From Pseudomonas brassicacearum (lineage in GTDB: Bacteria > Pseudomonadota > Gammaproteobacteria > Pseudomonadales > Pseudomonadaceae), in NCBI RefSeq assembly GCF_003732265.1, contig NZ_MOBK01000007.1, positions 124,001 through 188,000 of the forward strand: DNA of 64,000 bases. Direction: 5' to 3'. Positions 16,812 through 25,174 of the stretch are shown piece by piece. The position numbers and the translations under genes were made by a program. The notes under the pieces are model-generated. The model was given only the letters and a program-made list of their open reading frames with translations, searched no databases and had not been told where the DNA came from. Each line of letters starts with the position of its first letter. Within the stretch, counting starts at the first letter, position 1.

Positions 16812-16841
16812 AGCGCTGGGGAGTGCCGGCTACCCAGCGTT
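16812..16841 (+). promoter_or_regulatory. Hairpin between the peptide gene and the modifying enzymes
   Basis: CGCTGGG...CCCAGCG stem, extendable by a G-T and an A-T pair, with a 12-base loop, beginning nine bases after the peptide stop. There is no strong T tract, so partial attenuation or mRNA processing that favours the peptide over the enzymes is more likely than full termination. Confidence 0.5.
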
Positions 16842-16873
16842 CTCTACGAAAAACCCAGAGTGAATCGCCCATC

Positions 16874-17953
16874 ATGCAGATAAACCCTTATCTTTTCATA
16901 CTTCCGCGCACGCCCGATCAAATAGTGTGGGATTACAAAAATCACAAACAGTACGAACTGGATCTTGACTATTCAACACGACTTGCAGAATTGATCAACA
17001 ACCCGAACAAGTTCAATCGTAACAACAGTATAGACACCCAACTTCTTGAAGCAGGAATACTCACGACTTCAACCCCCACTCTAATTGAATGGGGCTGGGA
17101 TGATCTGTCGAAAATATTTCATATCGGCACCAAGAACATCCCTTGCCAACATACCCCACAAGATATTCATGAATGGTCCAGAGAATATCTGAACCATTGC
17201 AGCGAAGTGCTGGCCACACCGACCCCGGACACCCGTCTGGCGGAACGTCTGGCAGACGAAAAGATTTCATTGCCCAAACCTGGATGCCTGCCACAAGGCA
17301 CTCTGGCAAATGCCCTGATCGACCGAAAAACCTGCCGTACCTTCACCAGCGAGCCCCTCTCGCTCGAAGCGGTCAGCACGTTGCTCTACTTGTCCCTCGG
17401 TTACTTGCGAGAACGTGAGGACGACGTCGACGAAAACGTCGCCGAAGGACTTGGCGCCCGCCGCACCAGCCCCTCCGGGGGGGGGCTAAACGCCTGTGAA
17501 GGCTTCCTGCTCGTGCAAAACGTCAGCGGCCTCAAACCTGGGCTCTATGCCTACCATCCAACCGAACATGCGTTGAGCTTCGTCAACTCGCTGCCAGATC
17601 GACCACTGGGGCAACTGCTGTGCGGGCAACACTTCATCAATAACCTGCCGGTTGGCCTGTTCATCACCAGTCGATTCGACAAGCTGTGGTGGAAATATGA
17701 ACACTCGCGCGCCTATCGAATGGCCTACGTTGAAGCTGGGCATATTTCCCAGACCTTCCAGTTGCTGGCCACCTCGCTCGGCTTTAACACTTGGCTGACC
17801 GGCGCCCTGACCGATGATCAGGTCGAGACGCTTCTCGGCCTCAATGACAGCGCAGAACAGCCTTTGTTTTTTGTCGGTTGCGGCAACAGCGACGGGGACC
17901 CGCTGTGCAAGGAACTGAAAACGCTGCTGAACCGTCAGGACTCGCAGTCATGA
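16874..17953 (+). CDS. SagB/ThcOx-family flavin-dependent peptide dehydrogenase
   Basis: 359 residues. The N-terminal part (about 1-110; PYLFILPRTPDQIVWDYKN) resembles the winged-helix-like domain that precedes nitroreductase domains in SagB-type RiPP enzymes. The C-terminal nitroreductase fold shows RKTCRTF, RRTSPSGGGLNACEGFLLV (about 197-215), GLKPGLYAYHP and YVEAGHISQTFQLLATSLG. Known members are FMN oxidases that turn azolines into azoles; no YcaO cyclodehydratase is present here, so the substrate must differ. The start is uncertain: an ATG at 16808, four bases after the peptide stop, would add 22 residues. The first 300 bases are AT-rich. It overlaps the next gene by 4 bases (ATGA). Confidence 0.85.
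   Translation: MQINPYLFILPRTPDQIVWDYKNHKQYELDLDYSTRLAELINNPNKFNRNNSIDTQLLEAGILTTSTPTLIEWGWDDLSKIFHIGTKNIPCQHTPQDIHEWSREYLNHCSEVLATPTPDTRLAERLADEKISLPKPGCLPQGTLANALIDRKTCRTFTSEPLSLEAVSTLLYLSLGYLREREDDVDENVAEGLGARRTSPSGGGLNACEGFLLVQNVSGLKPGLYAYHPTEHALSFVNSLPDRPLGQLLCGQHFINNLPVGLFITSRFDKLWWKYEHSRAYRMAYVEAGHISQTFQLLATSLGFNTWLTGALTDDQVETLLGLNDSAEQPLFFVGCGNSDGDPLCKELKTLLNRQDSQS
17477..17485 (+). repeat. G9 homopolymer inside the SagB-like gene
   Basis: Nine consecutive G residues encode Gly202-204 of the PSGGG motif. Single-base slippage would truncate the enzyme near its flavin-binding region. Confidence 0.8.
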
Positions 17954-18927
17954 CCGACACGCGCCTCGAACAGGCAATGCTTCCCACTGGCTGGGCCGAT
18001 CGCTTTACCCTCGGCGACTGGGATAACCGCGCCGCAGTGCGAACCAGCAAACATAGCTATTTATTGCCGCCCGATATTGAACAGCAACTGGAAACCCGAC
18101 ATTGGTTCCCGCCGGCCTTCCTGCCTTATTTGAATCACCCGGCCGTGAAAGACGCCGGCCGCGCGATCACTCATCGACTGTCGGCCAATCATCTGGTGTA
18201 TTTCCTCGACTACACCACCTTGCTCGAACATCGCATCGTCAATCGATCTGTCGAAACCATCGTCCATGACGAACTGGGTGTGAGCATTCCACAGCGGATG
18301 AAAAACGCTGCGCTGCAGCTCTACACCGACGAGGGCTATCACGCGCTCTTTTCCAACGGCCTCGCCGAGCAGATTGCCGCGTTCTACGGCCTGTTCGATC
18401 GACCCGTCATGCCGCAGCGAATCACCCGGCTGCACGCCCTGCTCGAACGCACACCTGACCGGCACAAGCCACTGGCCTGGTTCCTCACCGGTTTCGTCTC
18501 CGAAACGATCATCGCCAAGGATCTACTCGACATCTGCCGCGATGCGTTGGTGGACGGCGTTCAGGAAATGCTCAGGGACCACCTTGCCGACGAGGCGCGA
18601 CACAGTCGCTATTTCTGCGAAGTGTTCCATTACCTGTGGCTGCACCTGACCAGCGCCCAACGCCTGTTCTGCGCGGGTCTGCTGCCGGAGCTCATTCGGG
18701 TTTTCTTTGAAGTCGATGAGCACTGGCTGAGGGCAAGCTTTCGCAGCGTCGGCCTCAGGGAAGCAGTCTGCCTGGAAATCACTGAAGGACTGTCCGATGC
18801 GCAAGCCACGCTGCAACGGACCCGTTCGGGCGCCAGCGCGACCCTGAGCGCCCTGAAAAACGCCGGGTTCTTCGACCTGCCTTACAACCGGCAACTCTTC
18901 ACCAGAGCCGGGCTTCTTGATGAATAA
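17950..18927 (+). CDS. AurF-like diiron N-oxygenase
   Basis: 325 residues. All seven diiron ligands of the AurF (p-aminobenzoate N-oxygenase) family can be placed with near-identical spacing: Glu93, Glu128 and His131 (DEGYH), Glu185 (SETIIAK), His211, Glu215 and His218 (HLADEARH). AurF relatives oxidise aromatic or aliphatic amines to hydroxylamine, nitroso or nitro groups. The gene is translationally coupled on both sides: ATGA with the SagB-like gene, and an 8-base overlap with the MFS gene. It probably acts on an amine in the peptide or on a small molecule released from it; the substrate is unknown. Confidence 0.87.
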   Translation: MTDTRLEQAMLPTGWADRFTLGDWDNRAAVRTSKHSYLLPPDIEQQLETRHWFPPAFLPYLNHPAVKDAGRAITHRLSANHLVYFLDYTTLLEHRIVNRSVETIVHDELGVSIPQRMKNAALQLYTDEGYHALFSNGLAEQIAAFYGLFDRPVMPQRITRLHALLERTPDRHKPLAWFLTGFVSETIIAKDLLDICRDALVDGVQEMLRDHLADEARHSRYFCEVFHYLWLHLTSAQRLFCAGLLPELIRVFFEVDEHWLRASFRSVGLREAVCLEITEGLSDAQATLQRTRSGASATLSALKNAGFFDLPYNRQLFTRAGLLDE

Positions 18928-20104
18928 AGTTATCGAAGCACCCCAGGTCAAAGAAGGCCGGGCCATGGTCATTCTGTTGATGACCATGACGCTGCTTGCT
19001 GTTTTCCCCCTCGACGTCGTGCTCCCGTCCTTTCCCGCGCTCTCCGACCACTTCCGCACTACGCCTGTCGATATAGCGTTGTCCGTCAGCCTCTTTGCCA
19101 TTGGCCTGGCGTTTTCACTGCTGCTGATCGGGCCGTTGTCCGACAGGTTCGGCCGCAAAAAACTGCTGCTAGGGGGCATTGCTCTGGCTGCCGTGGGTGC
19201 AACGGGTTGTCTGCTCGTCAGCGATTACACCTGGTTTCTGGTCTTTCGCGTTGTTCAGGCGATGGGCTGCGGCTCGTTTGCCTTGTCGCAGGCACTGGTC
19301 CAGGACCTGTTCGCTGGCCGCGAACTGGAACGACTGCGAATCTGGATGGCCACCGCCGGCGGGATTTTCATCTCCAGTTCGCCGCTGATCGGCACCTGGC
19401 TACAGTTGCATGTGGGCTGGCAGGGCAGTTTTTATGTTTTCATCGGCCTGGCCATTATTGTCTGGTTGAGGTCCTGCTTCCTGCTGAAGGAAAGCCGTAG
19501 CAGTGCTCCATCGTCCCGGCGATTCTTCAGCGTTTATTGGTTGCTGCTGAGCGACATCCGCTTTACGGGTTACTGGCTGATATCCGGTCTCGCCTTCGCC
19601 TGCCATTTCTCGTTCATCGTCATTTCACCACTCCTGTTCATGGAGCACCTGAACCTGTCCGCCTACCAGTTCGCCTGGGCGCTGTTGCTGTATGGCGCCG
19701 CGTATGTGGTCGGCGGGATTATCGCCAGCCTCCTGCATCGCCATCTGGAGGGCGGCCGGCAAATCAATATCGGCCTGGGCCTGATTGCGCTCTCGGGCCT
19801 GGTGATGCCATGGCTGGTCTGGCAGTTTGGCCTGTCCGCCGCCACGGTTCTGATTCCCATGCTGATCTGTACCGCTGGCACCACCATTTGCCGCCCCATC
19901 GCCAACTCCAGGGCGATGAGCCTCTACCCCCAACACGCCGGTACCGCGACCTCGGCCGGCAGCCTGCTGATTTTCATGTGTGGCGGCCTGATCAGTGCCG
20001 TGATCAACCTGGCCAGCGCCTACCTGACCACGGCCCTGGCCGTGTGCTTTTTGATGTTGAGTGCGGTGGGTATCGGCTTGAACGTCGTGATCAATCGCCG
20101 ATAA
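18920..20104 (+). CDS. Bcr/CflA-like MFS exporter
   Basis: 394-residue major facilitator with twelve predicted membrane segments. After the second segment it carries the signature loop GPLSDRFGRKKLLLGG, and the first segment contains FPLDVVLPSFPAL, as in the Bcr/CflA drug-efflux branch. The start overlaps the AurF-like gene by eight bases (ATGAATAA), so it belongs to the same transcript; export of, or self-protection from, the cluster product is the likely task. No terminator is evident before ilvD, 246 bases downstream. Confidence 0.88.
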   Translation: MNKVIEAPQVKEGRAMVILLMTMTLLAVFPLDVVLPSFPALSDHFRTTPVDIALSVSLFAIGLAFSLLLIGPLSDRFGRKKLLLGGIALAAVGATGCLLVSDYTWFLVFRVVQAMGCGSFALSQALVQDLFAGRELERLRIWMATAGGIFISSSPLIGTWLQLHVGWQGSFYVFIGLAIIVWLRSCFLLKESRSSAPSSRRFFSVYWLLLSDIRFTGYWLISGLAFACHFSFIVISPLLFMEHLNLSAYQFAWALLLYGAAYVVGGIIASLLHRHLEGGRQINIGLGLIALSGLVMPWLVWQFGLSAATVLIPMLICTAGTTICRPIANSRAMSLYPQHAGTATSAGSLLIFMCGGLISAVINLASAYLTTALAVCFLMLSAVGIGLNVVINRR

Positions 20105-20350
20105 CCCTGTCCACACGTCTTGTCAGCGCTATCTCCAAAGCGGCAGCCATTCCCTCCTGACGCCAGCCGTGTAGAATCGCGACATTCATCGCCAGTCATC
20201 CCCCGGCGGGTTTATGAGCTCAAGCTGAAGCGCGCGGCGATCCCGCAAAGTTATCGGCAACTTCCGGACACACGGCCATTTCTGAGTGTTCCAGACGTCA
20301 ATAGAAGCTCACTTCCCTTTTGATACCTGATTAGCCGCCCGGAGTGCTTC

Positions 20351-22192
20351 ATGCCTGATTACCGCTCGAAAACATCCACCCACGGCCGCAACATGGCCGG
20401 CGCCCGCGCACTGTGGCGCGCTACGGGGATGAAAGATGACGACTTCAAAAAGCCGATCATCGCCATTGCCAACTCCTTCACCCAGTTCGTACCGGGCCAC
20501 GTCCACCTCAAGGACCTGGGCCAACTGGTCGCCCGCGAGATCGAACGCGCTGGCGGTGTGGCAAAAGAATTCAACACCATCGCCGTGGATGACGGCATCG
20601 CCATGGGCCACGACGGCATGCTGTATTCGCTGCCGAGCCGCGAGATCATCGCCGACTCCGTCGAGTACATGGTCAACGCCCACTGCGCCGACGCCATCGT
20701 CTGCATCTCCAACTGCGACAAGATCACCCCTGGCATGCTGATGGCGTCCCTGCGCCTGAACATCCCGGTGATCTTCGTTTCCGGCGGCCCGATGGAAGCC
20801 GGCAAGACCAAACTGGCCAGCCACGGTCTCGACCTCGTCGACGCCATGGTGATCGCCGCCGACTCCAGCGCTTCTGACGAGAAAGTCGCTGAGTACGAGC
20901 GCAGCGCCTGCCCGACCTGCGGTTCGTGCTCCGGCATGTTCACCGCCAACTCGATGAACTGCCTGGTCGAAGCCCTGGGCCTGGCATTGCCGGGCAACGG
21001 TTCGACCCTGGCCACCCACAGCGACCGCGAGCAATTGTTCCTGCAGGCCGGGCGCACCATCGTCGAGCTGTGCAAGCGTTATTACACCGAGAACGACGAG
21101 TCGGTACTGCCGCGCAACATCGCCAACTTCAAGGCGTTCGAAAACGCCATGACGCTGGACATCGCCATGGGCGGCTCCACCAACACCATCCTGCACTTGC
21201 TGGCCGCCGCCCAGGAAGCCGAGATCGATTTCGACCTGCGCGACATCGACCGTCTGTCCCGTCACGTGCCGCAACTGTGCAAAGTCGCGCCGAACATCCA
21301 GAAGTACCACATGGAAGACGTGCACCGCGCCGGCGGGATCTTCAGCATCCTCGGCTCGCTGGCCCGTGGCGGCCTGCTGCACACCGACCTGCCGACCGTG
21401 CACAGCAAGACTTTGGCCGAAGGCATCGCCAAGTGGGACATCACCCAGACTGACGACGAAGCCGTGCATCACTTCTTCAAGGCCGGCCCGGCAGGCATTC
21501 CGACGCAGACCGCGTTCAGCCAGTCGACCCGTTGGGAAACCCTCGACGACGACCGTGAAAACGGCTGCATCCGCAGTGTCGAACACGCTTACTCGAAAGA
21601 AGGCGGCCTGGCCGTTCTCTACGGCAACATCGCGCTGGATGGCTGCGTGGTGAAAACCGCAGGCGTCGACGAGTCGATCCACGTCTTCGAAGGCAACGCC
21701 AAGATCTTCGAAAGCCAGGACAGCGCCGTACGCGGCATCCTCGCTGACGAAGTGAAGGCCGGCGACATCGTGATCATTCGTTACGAAGGCCCGAAAGGCG
21801 GCCCGGGCATGCAGGAAATGCTGTACCCGACGTCTTACCTGAAATCCAAAGGCCTGGGCAAAGCCTGCGCCCTGCTCACCGACGGCCGCTTCTCGGGCGG
21901 CACCTCGGGCCTGTCCATCGGCCACGCTTCGCCAGAAGCGGCAGCGGGTGGCGCGATTGGCCTGGTGCAGGACGGCGACAAAGTGCTGATCGACATTCCG
22001 AACCGCTCGATCAACCTGTTGATCAGCGACGAAGAAATGGCCGGGCGTCGTGCCGAGCAGGATCAGAAAGGCTGGAAGCCTGTGGAAAAACGTCCACGCA
22101 AGGTGACCACTGCACTGAAAGCCTACGCCCTGCTGGCGACCAGCGCCGACAAGGGTGCCGTGCGCAACAAGGCGATGCTCGACGGGTTGTAA
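20351..22192 (+). CDS. ilvD: Dihydroxy-acid dehydratase
   Basis: Fe-S dehydratase of branched-chain amino acid and pantothenate synthesis, 613 residues as in E. coli. It carries CISNCDKITPGMLMASLRLN and ERSACPTCGSCSGMFTANSM, with the cluster cysteines of the [4Fe-4S] IlvD type, the substrate region PGNGSTLATHS, and the C-terminal GRFSGGTSGLSIGHASPEA. The start follows the GGAG of CGGAGTGCTTC. It is a single-gene unit ended by a strong terminator. Confidence 0.98.
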   Translation: MPDYRSKTSTHGRNMAGARALWRATGMKDDDFKKPIIAIANSFTQFVPGHVHLKDLGQLVAREIERAGGVAKEFNTIAVDDGIAMGHDGMLYSLPSREIIADSVEYMVNAHCADAIVCISNCDKITPGMLMASLRLNIPVIFVSGGPMEAGKTKLASHGLDLVDAMVIAADSSASDEKVAEYERSACPTCGSCSGMFTANSMNCLVEALGLALPGNGSTLATHSDREQLFLQAGRTIVELCKRYYTENDESVLPRNIANFKAFENAMTLDIAMGGSTNTILHLLAAAQEAEIDFDLRDIDRLSRHVPQLCKVAPNIQKYHMEDVHRAGGIFSILGSLARGGLLHTDLPTVHSKTLAEGIAKWDITQTDDEAVHHFFKAGPAGIPTQTAFSQSTRWETLDDDRENGCIRSVEHAYSKEGGLAVLYGNIALDGCVVKTAGVDESIHVFEGNAKIFESQDSAVRGILADEVKAGDIVIIRYEGPKGGPGMQEMLYPTSYLKSKGLGKACALLTDGRFSGGTSGLSIGHASPEAAAGGAIGLVQDGDKVLIDIPNRSINLLISDEEMAGRRAEQDQKGWKPVEKRPRKVTTALKAYALLATSADKGAVRNKAMLDGL

Positions 22193-22213
22193 GCGTCAAT
22201 CGCAGAAATAAAA

Positions 22214-22240
22214 ATGCCCCGCCAAGTGCGGGGCATCTTT
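22214..22240 (+). terminator. Intrinsic terminator of ilvD
   Basis: 9-bp stem ATGCCCCGC / GCGGGGCAT with a 5-base loop, preceded by an A run and followed by CTTTGTTG, about 20 bases after the ilvD stop. Confidence 0.9.
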
Positions 22241-22253
22241 GTTGTACTCGGTT

Positions 22254-22350
22254 AAATGTGAGAGCGGACTTGCTCGCGAAAGCGGTCTGACATTCAACAT
22301 TGATGTTGAAAGTGCTGGCCCCTTCGCGAGCAAGCCCGCTCCCACATTTA
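22254..22350. repeat. REPIN, outward-ordered type, after ilvD
   Basis: A GTGAGAGCGGACTTGCTCGCG arm comes first and a CGAGCAAGCCCGCTCCCAC arm second. Between them is a 36-base spacer, itself partly palindromic around AACATTGATGTT. The first arm has drifted from consensus. Confidence 0.85.
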
Positions 22351-22362
22351 GATTTTTGGCGC

Positions 22363-23418
22363 TTACTGGATCTCTTCAGGCTTCACGATCACCCAATTCT
22401 TGTCCGCCGTAACCTCAAGCCCTTCCTTGGCCTGGGCCGCGGCGTTCTTGGCCATCATGCCGTTAATCTGGGTCATGTATTTGTCCTTGCGGTTAACCCA
22501 CAAGTGAATGCCGCCCTTGGCCACGTCAACGCTGTGGAACAGCATGTAACCATCGCTGCTCGGGGTATCGCCGCCCACCAGCACCGGCTTTTTCCACTCA
22601 TCGATGTAAGTCAGGATTGCCGCTTGCTTGCCAGCCATCCAGGTCGCCGGGGTCCACAGGTATGGAGTCAGCTCGAGGCCGAGGTTGGCCTTCTCGTCAT
22701 ACTTGCCAGCAGTGATCTGCTTGCGCGCGGTGGTCAGTTCGCCGGACTTCGGGTCCTTCAGCAGCAGGCTCACGCCGATGACGTTCTGCGGTTTGACGTT
22801 GTAGCCGTACTTCGGATCGGAAGCGACCATGCGCACCAGCTCTTCGGAGGCGGCGGTCATCACATAGACCTCGATGCCGTTCTCCATCAGCTTGTTGTAC
22901 AGCTCGGCCTGGCCGGTGAAGACTTTCGGCGGGTTGACGTCGAGTTTTTTGACCACGTCGCCTTCGTAATAAGTGGCCGGCACCGGTTTACCGGAGGCCA
23001 TCAACTCGTCGACATAACCTTTGAGTTCTTTGAGCGTGAAGCCCGAGAACACTTGCGCGACCCATGGGTAACACACCATGTCGTCAATTTCGCAGAGACG
23101 GTAGTAGTAGCTGAACAGGCTTTCCTTGTGGTCGGCGGTGTCCTTGAACGGAATCAGTTTCAGGGAAGGGTCGAGTTTGTCGCGGGTGATCAGGCCCTTG
23201 TTCTCCATGAATGGCAGCAACGACTCTTCCAGGTCGTAGCGGTAGCTGGTGTTGTCCATGTCGAACACCGCGTAGTTACCTTTGTTGGCGTTGGCGGCAA
23301 TCATTGCGTCCAGCGCCTTGGCCTGATCGGCTGGCCAGTGTTTCAAGTCGGTGGCGAATGCCTGGCCGGCAAGGCCCAGGCAAATGGCTGCAGCCAGCAT
23401 TTTTGGTATGAATTTCAT
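22363..23418 (-). CDS. pchP: Phosphorylcholine phosphatase
   Basis: Periplasmic HAD-superfamily phosphatase, 351 residues with a Sec signal peptide (cleavage after GQAFA, about residue 22). HAD motif I is FDMDNTSYRYD, motif II is the VMTAASEE region, and motif III/IV contains LVGGDTPSSDGYML. This matches P. aeruginosa PchP, which releases choline from phosphorylcholine produced by phospholipase C. It is transcribed alone and divergent from tcyP. Confidence 0.92.
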   Translation of the reverse strand: MKFIPKMLAAAICLGLAGQAFATDLKHWPADQAKALDAMIAANANKGNYAVFDMDNTSYRYDLEESLLPFMENKGLITRDKLDPSLKLIPFKDTADHKESLFSYYYRLCEIDDMVCYPWVAQVFSGFTLKELKGYVDELMASGKPVPATYYEGDVVKKLDVNPPKVFTGQAELYNKLMENGIEVYVMTAASEELVRMVASDPKYGYNVKPQNVIGVSLLLKDPKSGELTTARKQITAGKYDEKANLGLELTPYLWTPATWMAGKQAAILTYIDEWKKPVLVGGDTPSSDGYMLFHSVDVAKGGIHLWVNRKDKYMTQINGMMAKNAAAQAKEGLEVTADKNWVIVKPEEIQ

Positions 23419-23660
23419 CTACGACTCTCCCTGAATGTGAAAGACATCGACGCTAACAAATAAGTGTGACAGTCCTCGTCTGTCAGCGACCGCTACCGTA
23501 CCCATCGCGCCAACTGCATCCCCGACAGCGACACCGGCTTATTCCAAAAACGACAGTTCACCTCCGATTTTGGTATTAATTCATTAGATATCAAGCTGTT
23601 AGGCTTGCCGGTTCGCGGCTGCCCCGGAAGGCAGCTGGCACATGTCTGATCGGAGTTTTT

Positions 23661-25052
23661 ATGAATCTGCCGCTGATCCTCAATCTGCTGGTATTCCTCG
23701 CCCTGCTGTTCGGCCTGGCCCAAACCCGCCACACCACCTGGAGCCTGGCGAAAAAAGTCCTGCTCGCCCTGGTGTTGGGCGTGGTGTTTGGTGTGGCGCT
23801 GCACACCGTTTATGGCGCCGGCAATCCGGTCTTGAAAGCCTCGATCGGCTGGTTCGATCTGGTGGGCAACGGTTACGTGCAGTTGCTGCAAATGATCGTG
23901 ATCCCGCTGGTGTTCGCCTCGATCCTCAGCGCCGTGGCCCGTCTGCACAACGCGTCGTCATTGGGCAAGATCAGCTTCCTGACCATTGGCACGCTGCTGT
24001 TCACCACCGCCATCGCGGCGTTGATCGGCATCGGCTTGACCAACTTGTTCGGCCTGACCGCCGAAGGCCTGGTGGCCGGCACCCAGGAAATGGCGCGCCT
24101 GCAAACCATCCAGACCGACTACGCCGGCAAGGTCGCAGACCTGAACGTGCCGCAACTGTTGCTCTCGTTCATCCCGCAAAACCCGTTTGCCGATCTGGCG
24201 CGCGCCAAACCGACCTCGATCATCAGTGTGGTGATTTTTGCGGCGTTCCTCGGCGTCGCCGCTTTGCAATTGCTGAAGGATGACGTCGAGAAAGGTCAGA
24301 AAGTGATCAACGCCATCGACACCCTGCAAGCCTTGGTAATGCGTCTGGTGCGTCTGGTGATGAAGCTGACCCCGTACGGTGTGCTGGCGCTGATGACCAA
24401 AGTGGTCGCCGGTTCCAACCTGCAAGACATCATCAAGCTCGGCAGTTTTGTCGTGGTGTCTTACATCGGCCTCGGCCTGATGTTTGTGGTGCATGGCCTG
24501 CTGGTGTCAGCGGCCGGGATCAACCCGCTGCGGTTCTTCCGCAAAGTCTGGCCGGTGCTGACGTTTGCGTTCACCAGCCGCTCGAGCGCGGCGACGATTC
24601 CGTTGAGCATCGAAGCGCAGACCCGCCGTTTGGGCATTCCGCAATCCATCGCAAGCTTCGCCGCGTCGTTTGGCGCGACCATTGGCCAGAACGGCTGTGC
24701 CGGTCTGTACCCGGCGATGTTGGCGGTGATGGTCGCGCCGACCGTGGGTATCAACCCGCTGGACCCGCTGTGGATCGCGACGTTGGTGGCGATTGTGACG
24801 CTGAGCTCGGCCGGTGTGGCGGGTGTGGGCGGTGGTGCGACATTTGCTGCGCTGATCGTGTTGCCGGCGATGGGCTTGCCGGTGTCACTGGTGGCGTTGC
24901 TGATTTCGGTCGAGCCGCTGATTGATATGGGGCGCACGGCGCTGAACGTCAGCGGGTCGATGACGGCGGGGGCGATTACCAGCCAGATCATGCAGCAGAC
25001 GGATAAAGAGTTGCTGGATGCGGATGAGCATTCGGAGTTGGCTCACGCCTGA
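23661..25052 (+). CDS. tcyP: Cystine/dicarboxylate symporter TcyP
   Basis: 463-residue sodium/proton-coupled transporter of the DAACS family, closely matching E. coli TcyP (YdjN) along its length: LAQTRHTTWSLAKKVLLALV near the start, LLQMIVIPLVFASILSAVAR, VLTFAFTSRSSAATIPLSIE and GLYPAMLAVMVAPTVGINPL. The substrate (L-cystine and sulfur-containing analogues) is by homology. The start has CGGAG eight bases upstream. I see no certain CysB site in the gap to pchP. Confidence 0.93.
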   Translation: MNLPLILNLLVFLALLFGLAQTRHTTWSLAKKVLLALVLGVVFGVALHTVYGAGNPVLKASIGWFDLVGNGYVQLLQMIVIPLVFASILSAVARLHNASSLGKISFLTIGTLLFTTAIAALIGIGLTNLFGLTAEGLVAGTQEMARLQTIQTDYAGKVADLNVPQLLLSFIPQNPFADLARAKPTSIISVVIFAAFLGVAALQLLKDDVEKGQKVINAIDTLQALVMRLVRLVMKLTPYGVLALMTKVVAGSNLQDIIKLGSFVVVSYIGLGLMFVVHGLLVSAAGINPLRFFRKVWPVLTFAFTSRSSAATIPLSIEAQTRRLGIPQSIASFAASFGATIGQNGCAGLYPAMLAVMVAPTVGINPLDPLWIATLVAIVTLSSAGVAGVGGGATFAALIVLPAMGLPVSLVALLISVEPLIDMGRTALNVSGSMTAGAITSQIMQQTDKELLDADEHSELAHA

Positions 25053-25076
25053 GTCTTTCAGCGACTGGGCGAGCCT

Positions 25077-25171
25077 CTTCGCGAGCAAGCCCGCTCCCAC
25101 ATTTGAATTCAGGTGTTCACAAATGCTGTGTTCGTCGCAGGACTAATGTGGGAGCGGGCTTGCTCGCGAAG
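25077..25171. repeat. REPIN between tcyP and folA
   Basis: Facing CGAGCAAGCCCGCTCCCAC-type arms with about 40 bases between. The second arm ends three bases from the folA stop, so the element probably serves as 3' end for both convergent genes. Confidence 0.9.
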
Positions 25172-25174
25172 CTT

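Noticed and set aside
16808..16873. 22-residue N-terminal extension of the SagB-like enzyme
   Set aside because: It runs through the hairpin and does not look like the family start; kept only as an alternative.
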